A stretch of 14,829 bases of DNA from UBA5314 sp039679855 (GCA_039679855.1 JBDKUE010000056.1:1-14829); one strand, 5' to 3'; shown: positions 1 through 6,149, counted from the stretch's first letter. Numbers and translations: made by a program. Notes: a model not told the origin generated them from the sequence alone.

Positions 1-173
1 ACTCTCAGATTTCATCTTCGATCGTCGGTACTAGCTGAAACATCGTCAGCGTCGCATCGGCATTTGCCGAAACAAAGTCAAGTAGGAGTTTGTCCTGTCA
101 TTTTTGATGTCTATTTGGTCGAAAAAACTAACTGGTTTGTATGGACAAAAATAATTGTGGCATAGTATATTAA
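1..173. other. Left-edge stretch without a convincing gene
   Basis: This stretch is richer in GC over its first ~100 bases than the AT-rich DNA that follows. The plus frame starting at base 1 is open to a TAG at 163-165 (54 codons), and a minus frame is open for 30 codons from 97 down to 8, ending in a TGA at 5-7. The minus reading (ending LVPTIEDEI) looks slightly more protein-like. Neither has a recognisable motif, start or ribosome binding site. Either could be the tail of a decayed gene or chance. Confidence 0.2.
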
Positions 174-370
174 AAATGCGATGGCGGAACATTAAATAGC
201 AAAAGGTCATTTGGTTTTTCCCGTGTTATCAGTTTCTTTTAAGGTTTTAGTGAATTCTTTACTAGAGGTTTAAAAAAGACTTTTCCTTAATACCCTAAAA
301 ACGGTTTTATGGTTTGAGATAAACAGGTTCATTCAGTGTCCAGGTTAAACTCATCTCCGCCATCGCATTT
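174..370. repeat. Widely spaced 15-bp perfect inverted repeat
   Basis: AAATGCGATGGCGGA at 174-188 is repeated exactly as its reverse complement at 356-370, with 167 bp of AT-rich DNA between. Similarity continues weakly outward (TTAAA against TTTTA). No ORF lies inside. This could be a small non-autonomous element with terminal repeats, or the two arms of a structured RNA. I see no clear target-site duplication. Confidence 0.45.
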
Positions 371-401
371 AAAATACCTTCACTTAAAGTGAGGGTATTT
401 T
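371..401. terminator. Bidirectional terminator-like hairpin
   Basis: The 31 bases form an almost perfect hairpin: AAAATACC with TCACTT on the left pairs with AAGTGA and GGTATTTT on the right, with one G-T wobble and a very short apical loop. The A-tract on one side and T-tract on the other give an intrinsic-terminator shape on both strands. No gene inside the window clearly needs it, so it may end a transcript entering from the left or belong to the adjoining 174-370 element. Confidence 0.45.
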
Positions 402-413
402 GACTTTTCTGAT

Positions 414-443
414 GGAAGGTTATGTCATAAGTTAATATTAAAC
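414..443 (+). repeat. 30-nt direct repeat, copy 1
   Basis: This matches 1428-1457 at 26 of 30 positions in the same orientation. The core GTCATAAGTTAATATTAAAC (424-443) differs from the second copy at one base. The two copies bracket the methyltransferase gene about 1 kb apart. They may be a shared regulatory site or a remnant of a mobile element end. Confidence 0.5.
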
Positions 444-562
444 AAAGTCGTAAGCGCTCAATAAAAAAGTGCCTATGCAAAAACAAATCCTTATTTTGTT
501 AAGAAACCCTTAAGTATCTTTCTCCCTAAACCTTAATCTTTTGCTTTTATGATGAGACAGGT

Positions 563-601
563 TCTAATTGAACTCTAATCCTGGTCTAAAGAATGTCTAA
601 T
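563..601. promoter_or_regulatory. Four hexamer repeats at exact 11-bp spacing
   Basis: TCTAAT occurs at 563-568, 574-579 and 596-601, with TCTAAA at 585-590, so each start is exactly 11 bp from the last. The reverse complement reads TTAGA with 11-bp period. Hexamers on one helical face are the usual target of OmpR/PhoB-type response regulators. The array lies 43-81 bp before the start codon at 644 and is well placed to control that gene. The hexamer does not match the Bacillus PhoP consensus closely, so the regulator is unknown. A weak sigma-A-like match (TTGCTT 541-546, TCTAAT 563-568, 16-bp spacer) overlaps the first repeat. Confidence 0.5.
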
Positions 602-643
602 TTGTAAGATTTAAACTGTAAAGCAAAAAAGGGGAGAGAGGAT

Positions 644-1225
644 ATGAATGGTATAGCTGAACACAACTGGTTCAAGATAAATGAAAGGATAAGCTTTTTT
701 CGGAAGTTCATTGAGTCGCCATCCCAGATAGGAAGCATTACCCCCAGTTCCAGGTTCCTGTCTCGCAAAATGCTGGAAAGGGTAGATTGGGGCAAAATAC
801 GCACGCTGGCCGAACTAGGGGCGGGGACAGGGGTTTTTACCAGGGATATATACCGGCTGAAACACCCGGACTGTAAAGTAGCTGTTTTTGAAAAAGACTG
901 CTTGATGAGAAGTGAAATAGCGGCCCGGTATTCCAAGCTATATTATTTTGATGATGTGCTCTATCTCAACCAGAAAATGCAGTCCATTGGCATTGATGCC
1001 CTGGATGTAGTTGTCTCGGGAATTCCCTTTGCCCTGCTGGATGATGACAGACGGGAAAGCATCATTGATCAGGTGGTAAGATTATTAAAACCTAACGGAT
1101 CATTTGTTGCCTTTCAGTATTCGTTGCAGATGAAATCCCTGCTGTTAAAAAAGTTTTCCCAGGTGGAAATCTCTTTTGTGCCCTTCAATATACCCCCGGC
1201 TTTTGTTTACCTGTGTCATAAATGA
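644..1225 (+). CDS. Class I SAM-dependent methyltransferase, phospholipid N-methyltransferase-like
   Basis: The 193-residue protein has a Rossmann-type methyltransferase fold. Motif I is LAELGAGTG at residues 55-63 for S-adenosylmethionine binding, an acidic strand end follows (VAVFEKD, 79-85), and a motif IV-like SGIPF lies at 125-129. The N-terminal FIESPSQIGSITPSSRFLS is typical of the COG3963 phospholipid N-methyltransferase/KsgA-like group, where Q-x-G-x-x-x-P-S-S-R precedes motif I. No signal peptide or membrane segment is seen. The start is ATG 644 with the purine-rich GGGGAGAGAGG at 631-641. The gene stands alone: phased repeats precede it and two terminators follow. The family could methylate phosphatidylethanolamine or another small amine lipid; an rRNA substrate is less likely. 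The fold is certain, the substrate is inference. Confidence 0.8.
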   Translation: MNGIAEHNWFKINERISFFRKFIESPSQIGSITPSSRFLSRKMLERVDWGKIRTLAELGAGTGVFTRDIYRLKHPDCKVAVFEKDCLMRSEIAARYSKLYYFDDVLYLNQKMQSIGIDALDVVVSGIPFALLDDDRRESIIDQVVRLLKPNGSFVAFQYSLQMKSLLLKKFSQVEISFVPFNIPPAFVYLCHK

Positions 1226-1307
1226 AATGGATCCCGGCATTAAGAAAATGGTCGGCTCTTCATAGAAAGTTAAGTAATTCAGGGATTGGTTTAATTCCAA
1301 CAGAGGG

Positions 1308-1346
1308 ACGTCAGACTTTGTCACACAGTCTGACGTTCTTTTTGTT
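1308..1346 (+). terminator. Intrinsic terminator of the methyltransferase gene
   Basis: A perfect 10-bp stem (ACGTCAGACT at 1308-1317, AGTCTGACGT at 1327-1336) with a 9-nt loop is followed by TCTTTTTGTT. It lies about 80 bp past the stop at 1225. Confidence 0.88.
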
Positions 1347-1357
1347 GGTACTGTTAG

Positions 1358-1389
1358 GAGCTCTGTTTTATTTTAAGCAGGGCTCTTTT
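1358..1389 (+). terminator. Second tandem terminator
   Basis: GAGCTCTG (1358-1365) pairs with CAGGGCTC (1378-1385), including one G-T wobble, and is followed by TTTT. It lies 11 bp after the first terminator and probably acts as a backup. Confidence 0.6.
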
Positions 1390-1427
1390 CGTTAGATAGC
1401 GTTTAATGACGAATAATAAATTTTATT

Positions 1428-1457
1428 GGTAGGTATTGTCATAAGTTAATATCAAAC
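1428..1457 (+). repeat. 30-nt direct repeat, copy 2
   Basis: This is the partner of 414-443 (26 of 30 identical, same orientation). It lies directly upstream of the possible -35 element of the FIST operon, which would suit an operator. The first copy lies 200 bp upstream of its nearest gene, which fits that role less well. Confidence 0.5.
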
Positions 1458-1488
1458 TTGGGAGCTAAGTCCCGCGAGCTTATATAAT
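1458..1488 (+). promoter_or_regulatory. Possible sigma-A promoter of the FIST/GGDEF operon
   Basis: TTGGGA (1458-1463) and TATAAT (1483-1488) are 19 bp apart, slightly longer than optimal. A second identical TATATAAT occurs at 1504-1511, 23 bp downstream of the first, without a good -35. Either could be used. The assignment rests on motif match only. Confidence 0.35.
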
Positions 1489-1532
1489 TAGACAACTTTT
1501 TACTATATAATCAAATGTAGGAGGGAGCCGTT

Positions 1533-2654
1533 TTGAATATAGAACAAATCGAATGGAAAAAAGAAACCGGGTGGTTGTCAGAACAGAGGAAACTTGCGGA
1601 TTCCGCTCAGCTGGTCTTGTTGTTTGGAGAGCCTGATCTTATAAGGCGCAGCTCAACTTATGATGAGATAAAAGCGGTTTACCCCGGGGCCTATGTTTTT
1701 GGCTGCTCTACCGGTGGAAATATATTCGGAAGCCAAATCCTGGATGAAACTATGGTGGGGACCGCTATTGATTTCAACTGTACTAAAGTAGCCGGCGCCC
1801 ATATTGTCAGAGCCGAAAGTAGTTATATAGCAGGGCATGATCTGGCCCGGGCCATACCTCATGAAGATCTAGACCATGTACTGGTCCTTTCCGACGGACT
1901 GAATGTCAACGGGAATCAGTTTATGATGGGCTTGCTGGCTGAGCTTCCCGATCATGTAGCAGTAACCGGAGGTCTGGCTGGAGATGGAAACGGATTTAGG
2001 AAAACCTATGTGATTTCCAATGAAACCACCGACAGTCATATGGCTGCTATATTAGGCTTTTATGGCCGACGCTTGAAAGTAGCCTACAGTACTCAGGGAG
2101 GATGGGATGCTTTTGGCCCGGAACGGCTGGTTACCCGTTCCAGGGGGAATGTTTTGTATGAAATGGATGGGCGCTCTGCTTTAGAGCTTTACAAGGTGTA
2201 CCTGGGTGATTTGGCAGAAGGACTTCCTGCCACTGGAATGTACTTTCCCCTTTATCTTCGTAGTCATGAAGGTGACATCCCGGTTACCAGAACGGTTATA
2301 GGCATCAAAAAAGATGATGGACTGATCTTCGGTGGCGATATTCCCGAGGGCACTTATGTCCGCCTCATGAGGGCCAATTATGATCGTTTAATAGATAGTG
2401 CACATATCGCGGCGGAAAAATGTATAAAAGCAGCAGGGAAAGCGGAGCTCGCTTTGTTGGTTTCCTGTACCGCACGGCGTTTGGTTCTCAAACAGAGAAC
2501 TGAGGAAGAAGTAGAAGCGGCTCAACAGGCATTTGGCAGCGATACCATAATGACCGGGTTCTATTCCATGGGCGAGATTAGCCCGCATCGCATGGGCTGT
2601 CCGGCTGGATTTCACAACCAGACCATGAGCATAACAACATTTACGGAGGAGTAA
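1533..2654 (+). CDS. FIST domain sensory protein
   Basis: The 373-residue protein has a FIST N-terminal domain (about 25-215) followed by a FIST C-terminal domain (about 220-365). Visible signatures are GCSTGG at 57-62, GGLAGDG near 146-152, SCTARR at 311-316 and GFYSMGEI at 342-349. FIST domains are predicted cytoplasmic sensors of small ligands, possibly amino acids, and are usually found beside histidine kinases or diguanylate cyclases. No signal peptide or membrane helix is seen. The start is TTG 1533, chosen because AGGAGG at 1519-1524 sits 8 bp upstream. Its stop is two bases from the GGDEF gene, whose Shine-Dalgarno lies inside this gene's 3' end, so the two are translationally coupled and probably partners. 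The ligand is unknown. Confidence 0.9.
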   Translation: MNIEQIEWKKETGWLSEQRKLADSAQLVLLFGEPDLIRRSSTYDEIKAVYPGAYVFGCSTGGNIFGSQILDETMVGTAIDFNCTKVAGAHIVRAESSYIAGHDLARAIPHEDLDHVLVLSDGLNVNGNQFMMGLLAELPDHVAVTGGLAGDGNGFRKTYVISNETTDSHMAAILGFYGRRLKVAYSTQGGWDAFGPERLVTRSRGNVLYEMDGRSALELYKVYLGDLAEGLPATGMYFPLYLRSHEGDIPVTRTVIGIKKDDGLIFGGDIPEGTYVRLMRANYDRLIDSAHIAAEKCIKAAGKAELALLVSCTARRLVLKQRTEEEVEAAQQAFGSDTIMTGFYSMGEISPHRMGCPAGFHNQTMSITTFTEE

Positions 2655-2656
2655 TC

Positions 2657-3946
2657 ATGACAAATACTCATCCTTTACTACAGCGCCAAATTAAGAGATA
2701 TGTAGAGAATAAAGCCCAACTTCCCGAAGAATGGGACAAGTTCCTGGAGGTGGTAAACCAGGCTTACTGGGACTCGGACAATGATCGGGTCATGCTGGAG
2801 CGGGCTTTAGAACTGAGTTCTCAGGAATTGCTCCAGGCCAACTCGGAAATGAGAGCGATGATTAAGGCCTTTCCCGATCTCTTCTTACGCCTTGACCGCG
2901 ATGGCCATGTTCTATCTTATAAACGAGGAGATATGGAAAATTTACCGTTGAAGGATGAACAACCCCTGGGCAAGAAATTCTATAATCTGTTTGAAGAAAA
3001 CAACACGGTGCGTCTTAAAACGGTTTTTCTTAAAGTACTGGAGAACCAGATGATTAACCAGGTTGAGTTTGCCCTGGAGGGGGGCGGCTCAAAACGCTAC
3101 TATGAAGCCCGCATCATTCCTATGGAATGCCGGGAGATTTTCGTTATCATCAGGGATATTACGGAACGAAAATTGGCCGAAGAACAATTGGTATACTACA
3201 GTATGTTTGATCCCCTGACCAATCTCTATAACCGCGCTTATTTTGAAAACGAAATGCACCGGATGGAGTATTTCTCCATGAACCCTACCGGTTTGATTAT
3301 ATGTGATGTAGACAATTTAAAGGTAGTTAATGATACTTATGGCCACGACCGGGGCGACGAATTGTTGAAAGAGGTGGCCAGGGTTCTAAGGCAATCCATG
3401 CGTAAAAATGATATAATAGCGCGTATTGGCGGTGATGAATTCGCCATCCTGCTGCCCGACAGCGATGCGGCATCGGTTGAAGCCACCTGCCAGCGCGTTC
3501 GGGATACCATTACCGCTTATAACAATGCCGGCTCCGGACTGAAATTAAGCATTTCTATGGGAAGCGCCCATTGGAAAAGCAAAATCCAAAAACTTGATGA
3601 CGTATTTAGAGAAGCCGACGATAACATGTATAAAGAAAAATTTATAAACCACATAAGGCTAAACCAGGATCTGCTTAAAAATGTGTTTGATCAAATAGGA
3701 ATGGTCGAGTTAAATTTTAAAGGGTTGTATCAGAGACTAAATACCTTAAATGCTCAGCTTGATTTAGAATTAGGACGTATGGGAAGCGATGAAGATATAA
3801 AGCTGCTGATACATCTGAAAAAGAGCAATCGGGAAGGAGACGAGGTTTGCTCCCTGGAGGTGACTACCGAGGGATCAGCCAACCCGTCGGAGTACAAAGC
3901 TTACATTAGATCACTGATCCTTTTACTAAACGCCGCTCTTGACTGA
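2657..3946 (+). CDS. PAS-GGDEF diguanylate cyclase paired with FIST protein
   Basis: The 429-residue soluble protein probably makes cyclic di-GMP. Residues 1-65 are a helical module (LERALELSSQELLQANSEM) like those I recall at the front of FIST-linked signalling proteins and could be the docking region. A PAS domain covers about 68-170 and ends in the usual IIRDITERKLAEEQL linker. The GGDEF domain starts near DPLTNLYNR (185). Its active-site GGDEF at 258-262 is intact, and RKND at 249-252 matches the RxxD inhibitory I-site at the expected five-residue distance, implying product feedback. About 90 residues after the domain (340-429) match nothing I recognise. Ribosome binding site GGAGG is at 2645-2649. 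There is no EAL or HD-GYP domain, so synthesis rather than breakdown is expected. Confidence 0.92.
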   Translation: MTNTHPLLQRQIKRYVENKAQLPEEWDKFLEVVNQAYWDSDNDRVMLERALELSSQELLQANSEMRAMIKAFPDLFLRLDRDGHVLSYKRGDMENLPLKDEQPLGKKFYNLFEENNTVRLKTVFLKVLENQMINQVEFALEGGGSKRYYEARIIPMECREIFVIIRDITERKLAEEQLVYYSMFDPLTNLYNRAYFENEMHRMEYFSMNPTGLIICDVDNLKVVNDTYGHDRGDELLKEVARVLRQSMRKNDIIARIGGDEFAILLPDSDAASVEATCQRVRDTITAYNNAGSGLKLSISMGSAHWKSKIQKLDDVFREADDNMYKEKFINHIRLNQDLLKNVFDQIGMVELNFKGLYQRLNTLNAQLDLELGRMGSDEDIKLLIHLKKSNREGDEVCSLEVTTEGSANPSEYKAYIRSLILLLNAALD

Positions 3947-3977
3947 TGTTCCAGTATATATAGAATGCATTTATAGT

Positions 3978-4005
3978 GTCATTGCGAGCGATAGCGCGGC
4001 AATCT
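3978..4005 (+). repeat. Palindromic repeat GTCATTGCGAGC...GGCAATCT, left copy
   Basis: This 28-nt imperfect palindrome can form a stem-loop (ATTGC with GCAAT at the ends, GCG with CGC inside). It is the inverse of 4315-4341, differing by one inserted base. On the minus strand its first bases form part of the TAG stop codon of the GIY-YIG gene, so gene and repeat abut exactly. Confidence 0.85.
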
Positions 4006-4294
4006 ATAATAGCTTGGGATATAAATCTTCCCAGTCTTTATTAAAGCCATCGATTAACTCTATTTTCTTTTTACGCGACCCGCTTTTTATTTGTTTTTCT
4101 CTTTCAATAGCAAATTTTATATCGTTAAAAACCTCATAATAAACTAATTTATTGATATTGTACTTTTTGGTAAAACTATCGGCTATTTTCTCTTTATGTT
4201 CGTAAACTCTTCTGAGCAAATTATTTGTTACACCTGTGTAAAGAACAGTATTTGTGTAATTCGTTAATATATAAACATAATAGTCTTTTCGCAT
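4004..4294 (-). CDS. Small GIY-YIG nuclease domain protein
   Basis: From ATG 4294 the protein is 96 residues and is nearly all a GIY-YIG domain of the COG2827/UPF0213 type. YVYILTN at 6-12 and LYTGVTN at 18-24 form the GIY and YIG strands, LLRRVYEH carries the catalytic-type arginine, and AIEREKQIK carries the conserved glutamate. These proteins are expected to cut DNA using a metal; targets are mostly unknown. A TTG at 4309 would add five residues, but AAGGCGG, 6 bp before the ATG, supports the shorter form. Codon use is strongly AT-rich compared with ddh next door, suggesting transfer. It runs opposite to its neighbours and is bracketed by inverted palindromic repeats, the left one overlapping its stop codon. 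Confidence 0.85.
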   Translation of the reverse strand: MRKDYYVYILTNYTNTVLYTGVTNNLLRRVYEHKEKIADSFTKKYNINKLVYYEVFNDIKFAIEREKQIKSGSRKKKIELIDGFNKDWEDLYPKLL

Positions 4295-4314
4295 TGTATC
4301 CGCCTTCAAGAATA

Positions 4315-4341
4315 AGATTGCCGCGCTTCGCTCGCAATGAC
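4315..4341 (-). repeat. Palindromic repeat, right copy (inverted)
   Basis: These 27 nt read on the minus strand as GTCATTGCGAGCGAAGCGCG followed by GCAATCT, matching 3978-4005 except for one base missing. They lie 20 bp upstream of the GIY-YIG start codon. Confidence 0.85.
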
Positions 4342-4417
4342 ATTTCAGCAGCTACCGTACTGTGTCGCATTATATGTCAACTGCGAAAGTTGAGTCAATA
4401 ATACTCGATTGACAAAG

Positions 4418-4449
4418 GCCTGGCCAACAGCCGGGCTTCTTATTGTTTT
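4418..4449 (+). terminator. Probable intrinsic terminator
   Basis: GCCTGGC (4418-4424) pairs with GCCGGGC (4430-4436) with one wobble and a 5-nt loop, followed by TTCTTATTGTTTT. It reads plus-strand and could stop transcripts coming through from the FIST/GGDEF operon before ddh. Confidence 0.6.
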
Positions 4450-4499
4450 ATAGGAGATAAGGTCTGTGTTAAGATTATGCGCCAGGATGACCTCATTGA

Positions 4500-4528
4500 T
4501 TGACCAAAGACGGTGGATTAAATATACA
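4500..4528 (+). promoter_or_regulatory. Probable sigma-A promoter of ddh
   Basis: TTGACC (4500-4505) and TATACA (4523-4528) are exactly 17 bp apart. It would give a leader of roughly 75 nt before the ATG at 4612. No lysine riboswitch or other leader structure is apparent in that short leader. Confidence 0.5.
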
Positions 4529-4611
4529 GAATACATTAGATGTTTTAGAGGGTTTTGCCCCGGTAATGAAGTAGTCTTATAAGGTTCAAATTATACAATG
4601 AGGTGTAGTGC

Positions 4612-5595
4612 ATGAGCAAAATTAGAATCGGAATAGTTGGTTATGGAAATGTCGGCCGGGGAGTAGAAGCGGCCATAAGACAGAATCCGGACACCATGCT
4701 GACAGCCATTTTTACCAGGAGGGAGCCGGAGGGCATCGCACCTAAAACGCCCGGGGTAGTCGTCGAACACGTTGCCAAAGCCCAGGATTATGTTGATAAA
4801 ATTGACGTGATGATCCTGTGTGGGGGATCGGCTACCGACCTGCCCGAGCAGGGGCCGCAGTTTGCCGCCATGTTTAACACTATCGACAGCTTTGACACCC
4901 ATGCCCTTATCGCCGATTACCACGGCGCAGTGGATGCGGCGGCCCAAGCGGCCGGTAAAACCAGTATCATTTCTGTGGGGTGGGACCCGGGATTGTTTTC
5001 CATGATGAGAATGCTTTCCGGAGTAATACTCCCGGAAGGCAAGGACTATACCTTCTGGGGACGGGGGGTCAGCCAGGGGCATTCCGACGCGATACGCCGG
5101 GTAGCCGGGGTAAAGAACGGCATCCAGTACACGATTCCCATCGATACAGCGGTAGCCAGGGTAAGAACCGGCGAGAACCCGCAATTTACCACCCGGGAAA
5201 AACACCTGCGCGAGTGTTTTATTGTTGCCCATGAGGGAGCTGACCGGGCCCAGATTGAAATAGACATCAAAACCATGCCCAATTACTTTGCCGACTACGA
5301 CACGATAGTGCATTTCATCAGCGAAGAGGAGCTTGAAAAGAACCATTCCCGCATGATGCACGGCGGTTTCGTAATCCGCAGCGGCAGCACCGCCGAGGAA
5401 AATAAGCATATAATAGAGTTTTCGCTCAAACTGGATAGCAACCCGGAGTTCACAGCCAATATTCTGGTAGCCTATGCCAGAGCCGCCCTGCGCATGAACC
5501 GCGAAGGCCTGGTTGGAGCCAAAACCGTTTTTGACGTGCCACTTACCTATCTGACCAGCCAGACCAGCCTGGAGTTGATGAAAGAATTGCTGTAA
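4612..5595 (+). CDS. ddh: meso-Diaminopimelate D-dehydrogenase
   Basis: The 327-residue protein matches the Corynebacterium glutamicum Ddh pattern throughout. It makes meso-2,6-diaminopimelate directly from tetrahydrodipicolinate, ammonia and NADPH, a one-step route to the cell-wall cross-linker and lysine precursor. The N-terminal Rossmann motif is GYGNVG (10-15). TRR at 35-37 suits the 2'-phosphate of NADPH. Family signatures GSATDLPEQGPQF, GWDPGLFS, FWGRGVSQGHSDAIRR and the later HGG are all present, and length is normal (about 320). The start is ATG 4612 with GAGGTG 6 bp upstream. It appears monocistronic: its own promoter lies upstream, and hairpins and a terminator follow. No other lysine-pathway gene is in the window. 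Confidence 0.95.
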   Translation: MSKIRIGIVGYGNVGRGVEAAIRQNPDTMLTAIFTRREPEGIAPKTPGVVVEHVAKAQDYVDKIDVMILCGGSATDLPEQGPQFAAMFNTIDSFDTHALIADYHGAVDAAAQAAGKTSIISVGWDPGLFSMMRMLSGVILPEGKDYTFWGRGVSQGHSDAIRRVAGVKNGIQYTIPIDTAVARVRTGENPQFTTREKHLRECFIVAHEGADRAQIEIDIKTMPNYFADYDTIVHFISEEELEKNHSRMMHGGFVIRSGSTAEENKHIIEFSLKLDSNPEFTANILVAYARAALRMNREGLVGAKTVFDVPLTYLTSQTSLELMKELL

Positions 5596-5623
5596 AGAGC
5601 CAATAGAATAGAATAACTGTAAA

Positions 5624-5653
5624 GGGCAGTTGATCGCTATTGATCGCCTGCCC
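5624..5653 (+). other. Hairpin after ddh without a T-tract
   Basis: GGGCAG with GATC pairs with GATC and CTGCCC in a 12-position stem containing one mismatch and one wobble, with loop GCTATT. No run of T follows, so it is a weak terminator at best. Its left arm resembles the left arm of the strong terminator at 5808 (GGGAAGTTGATCG). Confidence 0.5.
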
Positions 5654-5692
5654 TCAGACTGTCAATATAGTATAATCGTGATTCAAGGCTTT

Positions 5693-5770
5693 AGATTGCC
5701 GCGTCGCTTTGCTCCTCGCAATGACCCTATATAGGTTAGTTGTCATTGCGAGCCGAAGGCGTGGCAATCT
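5693..5770. repeat. Back-to-back pair of GTCATTGCGAG palindromic repeats
   Basis: A minus-oriented copy (5693-5725, AGATTGCC...GCAATGAC) and a plus-oriented copy (5742-5770, GTCATTGCGAG...GGCAATCT) are separated by 16 bp. Similarity extends outward: CAAGG with TTTA before the left copy mirrors TTAAATCCTTG after the right one, so 5686-5779 is one imperfect palindrome. Orientation is opposite to the pair around the GIY-YIG gene. No ORF lies inside, as expected for a non-autonomous copy. Confidence 0.85.
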
Positions 5771-5807
5771 TAAATCCTTGCTGATTAATACTTTATCGAC
5801 ACCCTGA

Positions 5808-5842
5808 GGGAAGTTGATCGGCGGCGATCAACTTCCCTTTTT
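5808..5842 (+). terminator. Strong intrinsic terminator after ddh
   Basis: A perfect 13-bp stem (GGGAAGTTGATCG at 5808-5820 with its complement at 5825-5837), loop GCGG, then TTTTTA. It separates ddh from the glutamate dehydrogenase operon. Confidence 0.9.
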
Positions 5843-5882
5843 ATGTCTTGGCAAATAGTACCATATAAAACTATGTCGCCGG

Positions 5883-6075
5883 GAATACTGTATCCAAAGA
5901 ACTTTTTACCAGAGAAAAGCAGATGAAAAAAACAATTTTGTATACTGAATCCATATGACGGCAAGGTAAGTTAAGCACTATTTTTCATAAAAGCCTATAT
6001 ATTGGATCTACAGAAAAAGGCGGGCTTTGCCTAGAAAACAAATGTATACAATATTCTTAATGCAATACTGAATAC
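5883..6075. promoter_or_regulatory. Four related 13-bp sites upstream of glutamate dehydrogenase
   Basis: GAATACTGTATCC (5883-5895) is a near-palindrome of the form GRATAC-N-GTATYC. Related sequences are GTATACTGAATCC (5940-5952), the reverse complement of 6045-6057 (GAATATTGTATAC, 11 of 13 matching) and CAATACTGAATAC (6063-6075). This looks like a set of operators for one regulator, perhaps of GntR type given the GTATAC cores; the regulator is unknown. A possible -10 (TATAAT, 6094-6099) follows without a clear -35. The rest of 5843-6149 shows nothing recognisable. Confidence 0.4.
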
Positions 6076-6149
6076 AAGGAACATTTCTTTATATATAATT
6101 GGTTTAGTCGAAATACCATCCAATTTAGTACAAGGAGGAAAATAATCAG

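Larger units (their letters stand above)
3978..4341 (-). mobile_element. Candidate GIY-YIG/palindromic-repeat element
   Basis: An AT-rich GIY-YIG nuclease gene is enclosed by two inverted copies of the same short palindrome and fills almost all the space between them. Two more copies lie at 5693-5770 without a nuclease gene. The layout resembles REP elements with their RAYT transposase, but with an unrelated enzyme. That it moves is inference; no target duplication is visible. Confidence 0.4.

Noticed and set aside
586..936. 116-codon minus-strand open frame over the methyltransferase start
   Set aside because: It overlaps a well-supported gene on the other strand and its sequence has low-information serine/leucine runs with no motif.
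3939..4139. 66-codon plus-strand frame after the cyclase gene
   Set aside because: It lies opposite the GIY-YIG gene, runs through the palindromic repeat and has no start signal.
4345..4536. 63-codon minus-strand frame upstream of ddh
   Set aside because: There is no motif or ribosome binding site, and it covers a terminator and the ddh promoter.
4529..4611. Lysine riboswitch in the ddh leader
   Set aside because: The leader after the predicted promoter is only about 75-80 nt, too short, and none of the conserved lysine-aptamer segments is visible.
4591..5409. 272-codon minus-strand open frame opposite ddh
   Set aside because: It lies wholly opposite a certain gene in GC-rich sequence, has no family motif and no ribosome binding site.
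3978..5770. CRISPR array
   Set aside because: The repeats are palindromic, in mixed orientation and not separated by regular spacers; no cas gene is present.
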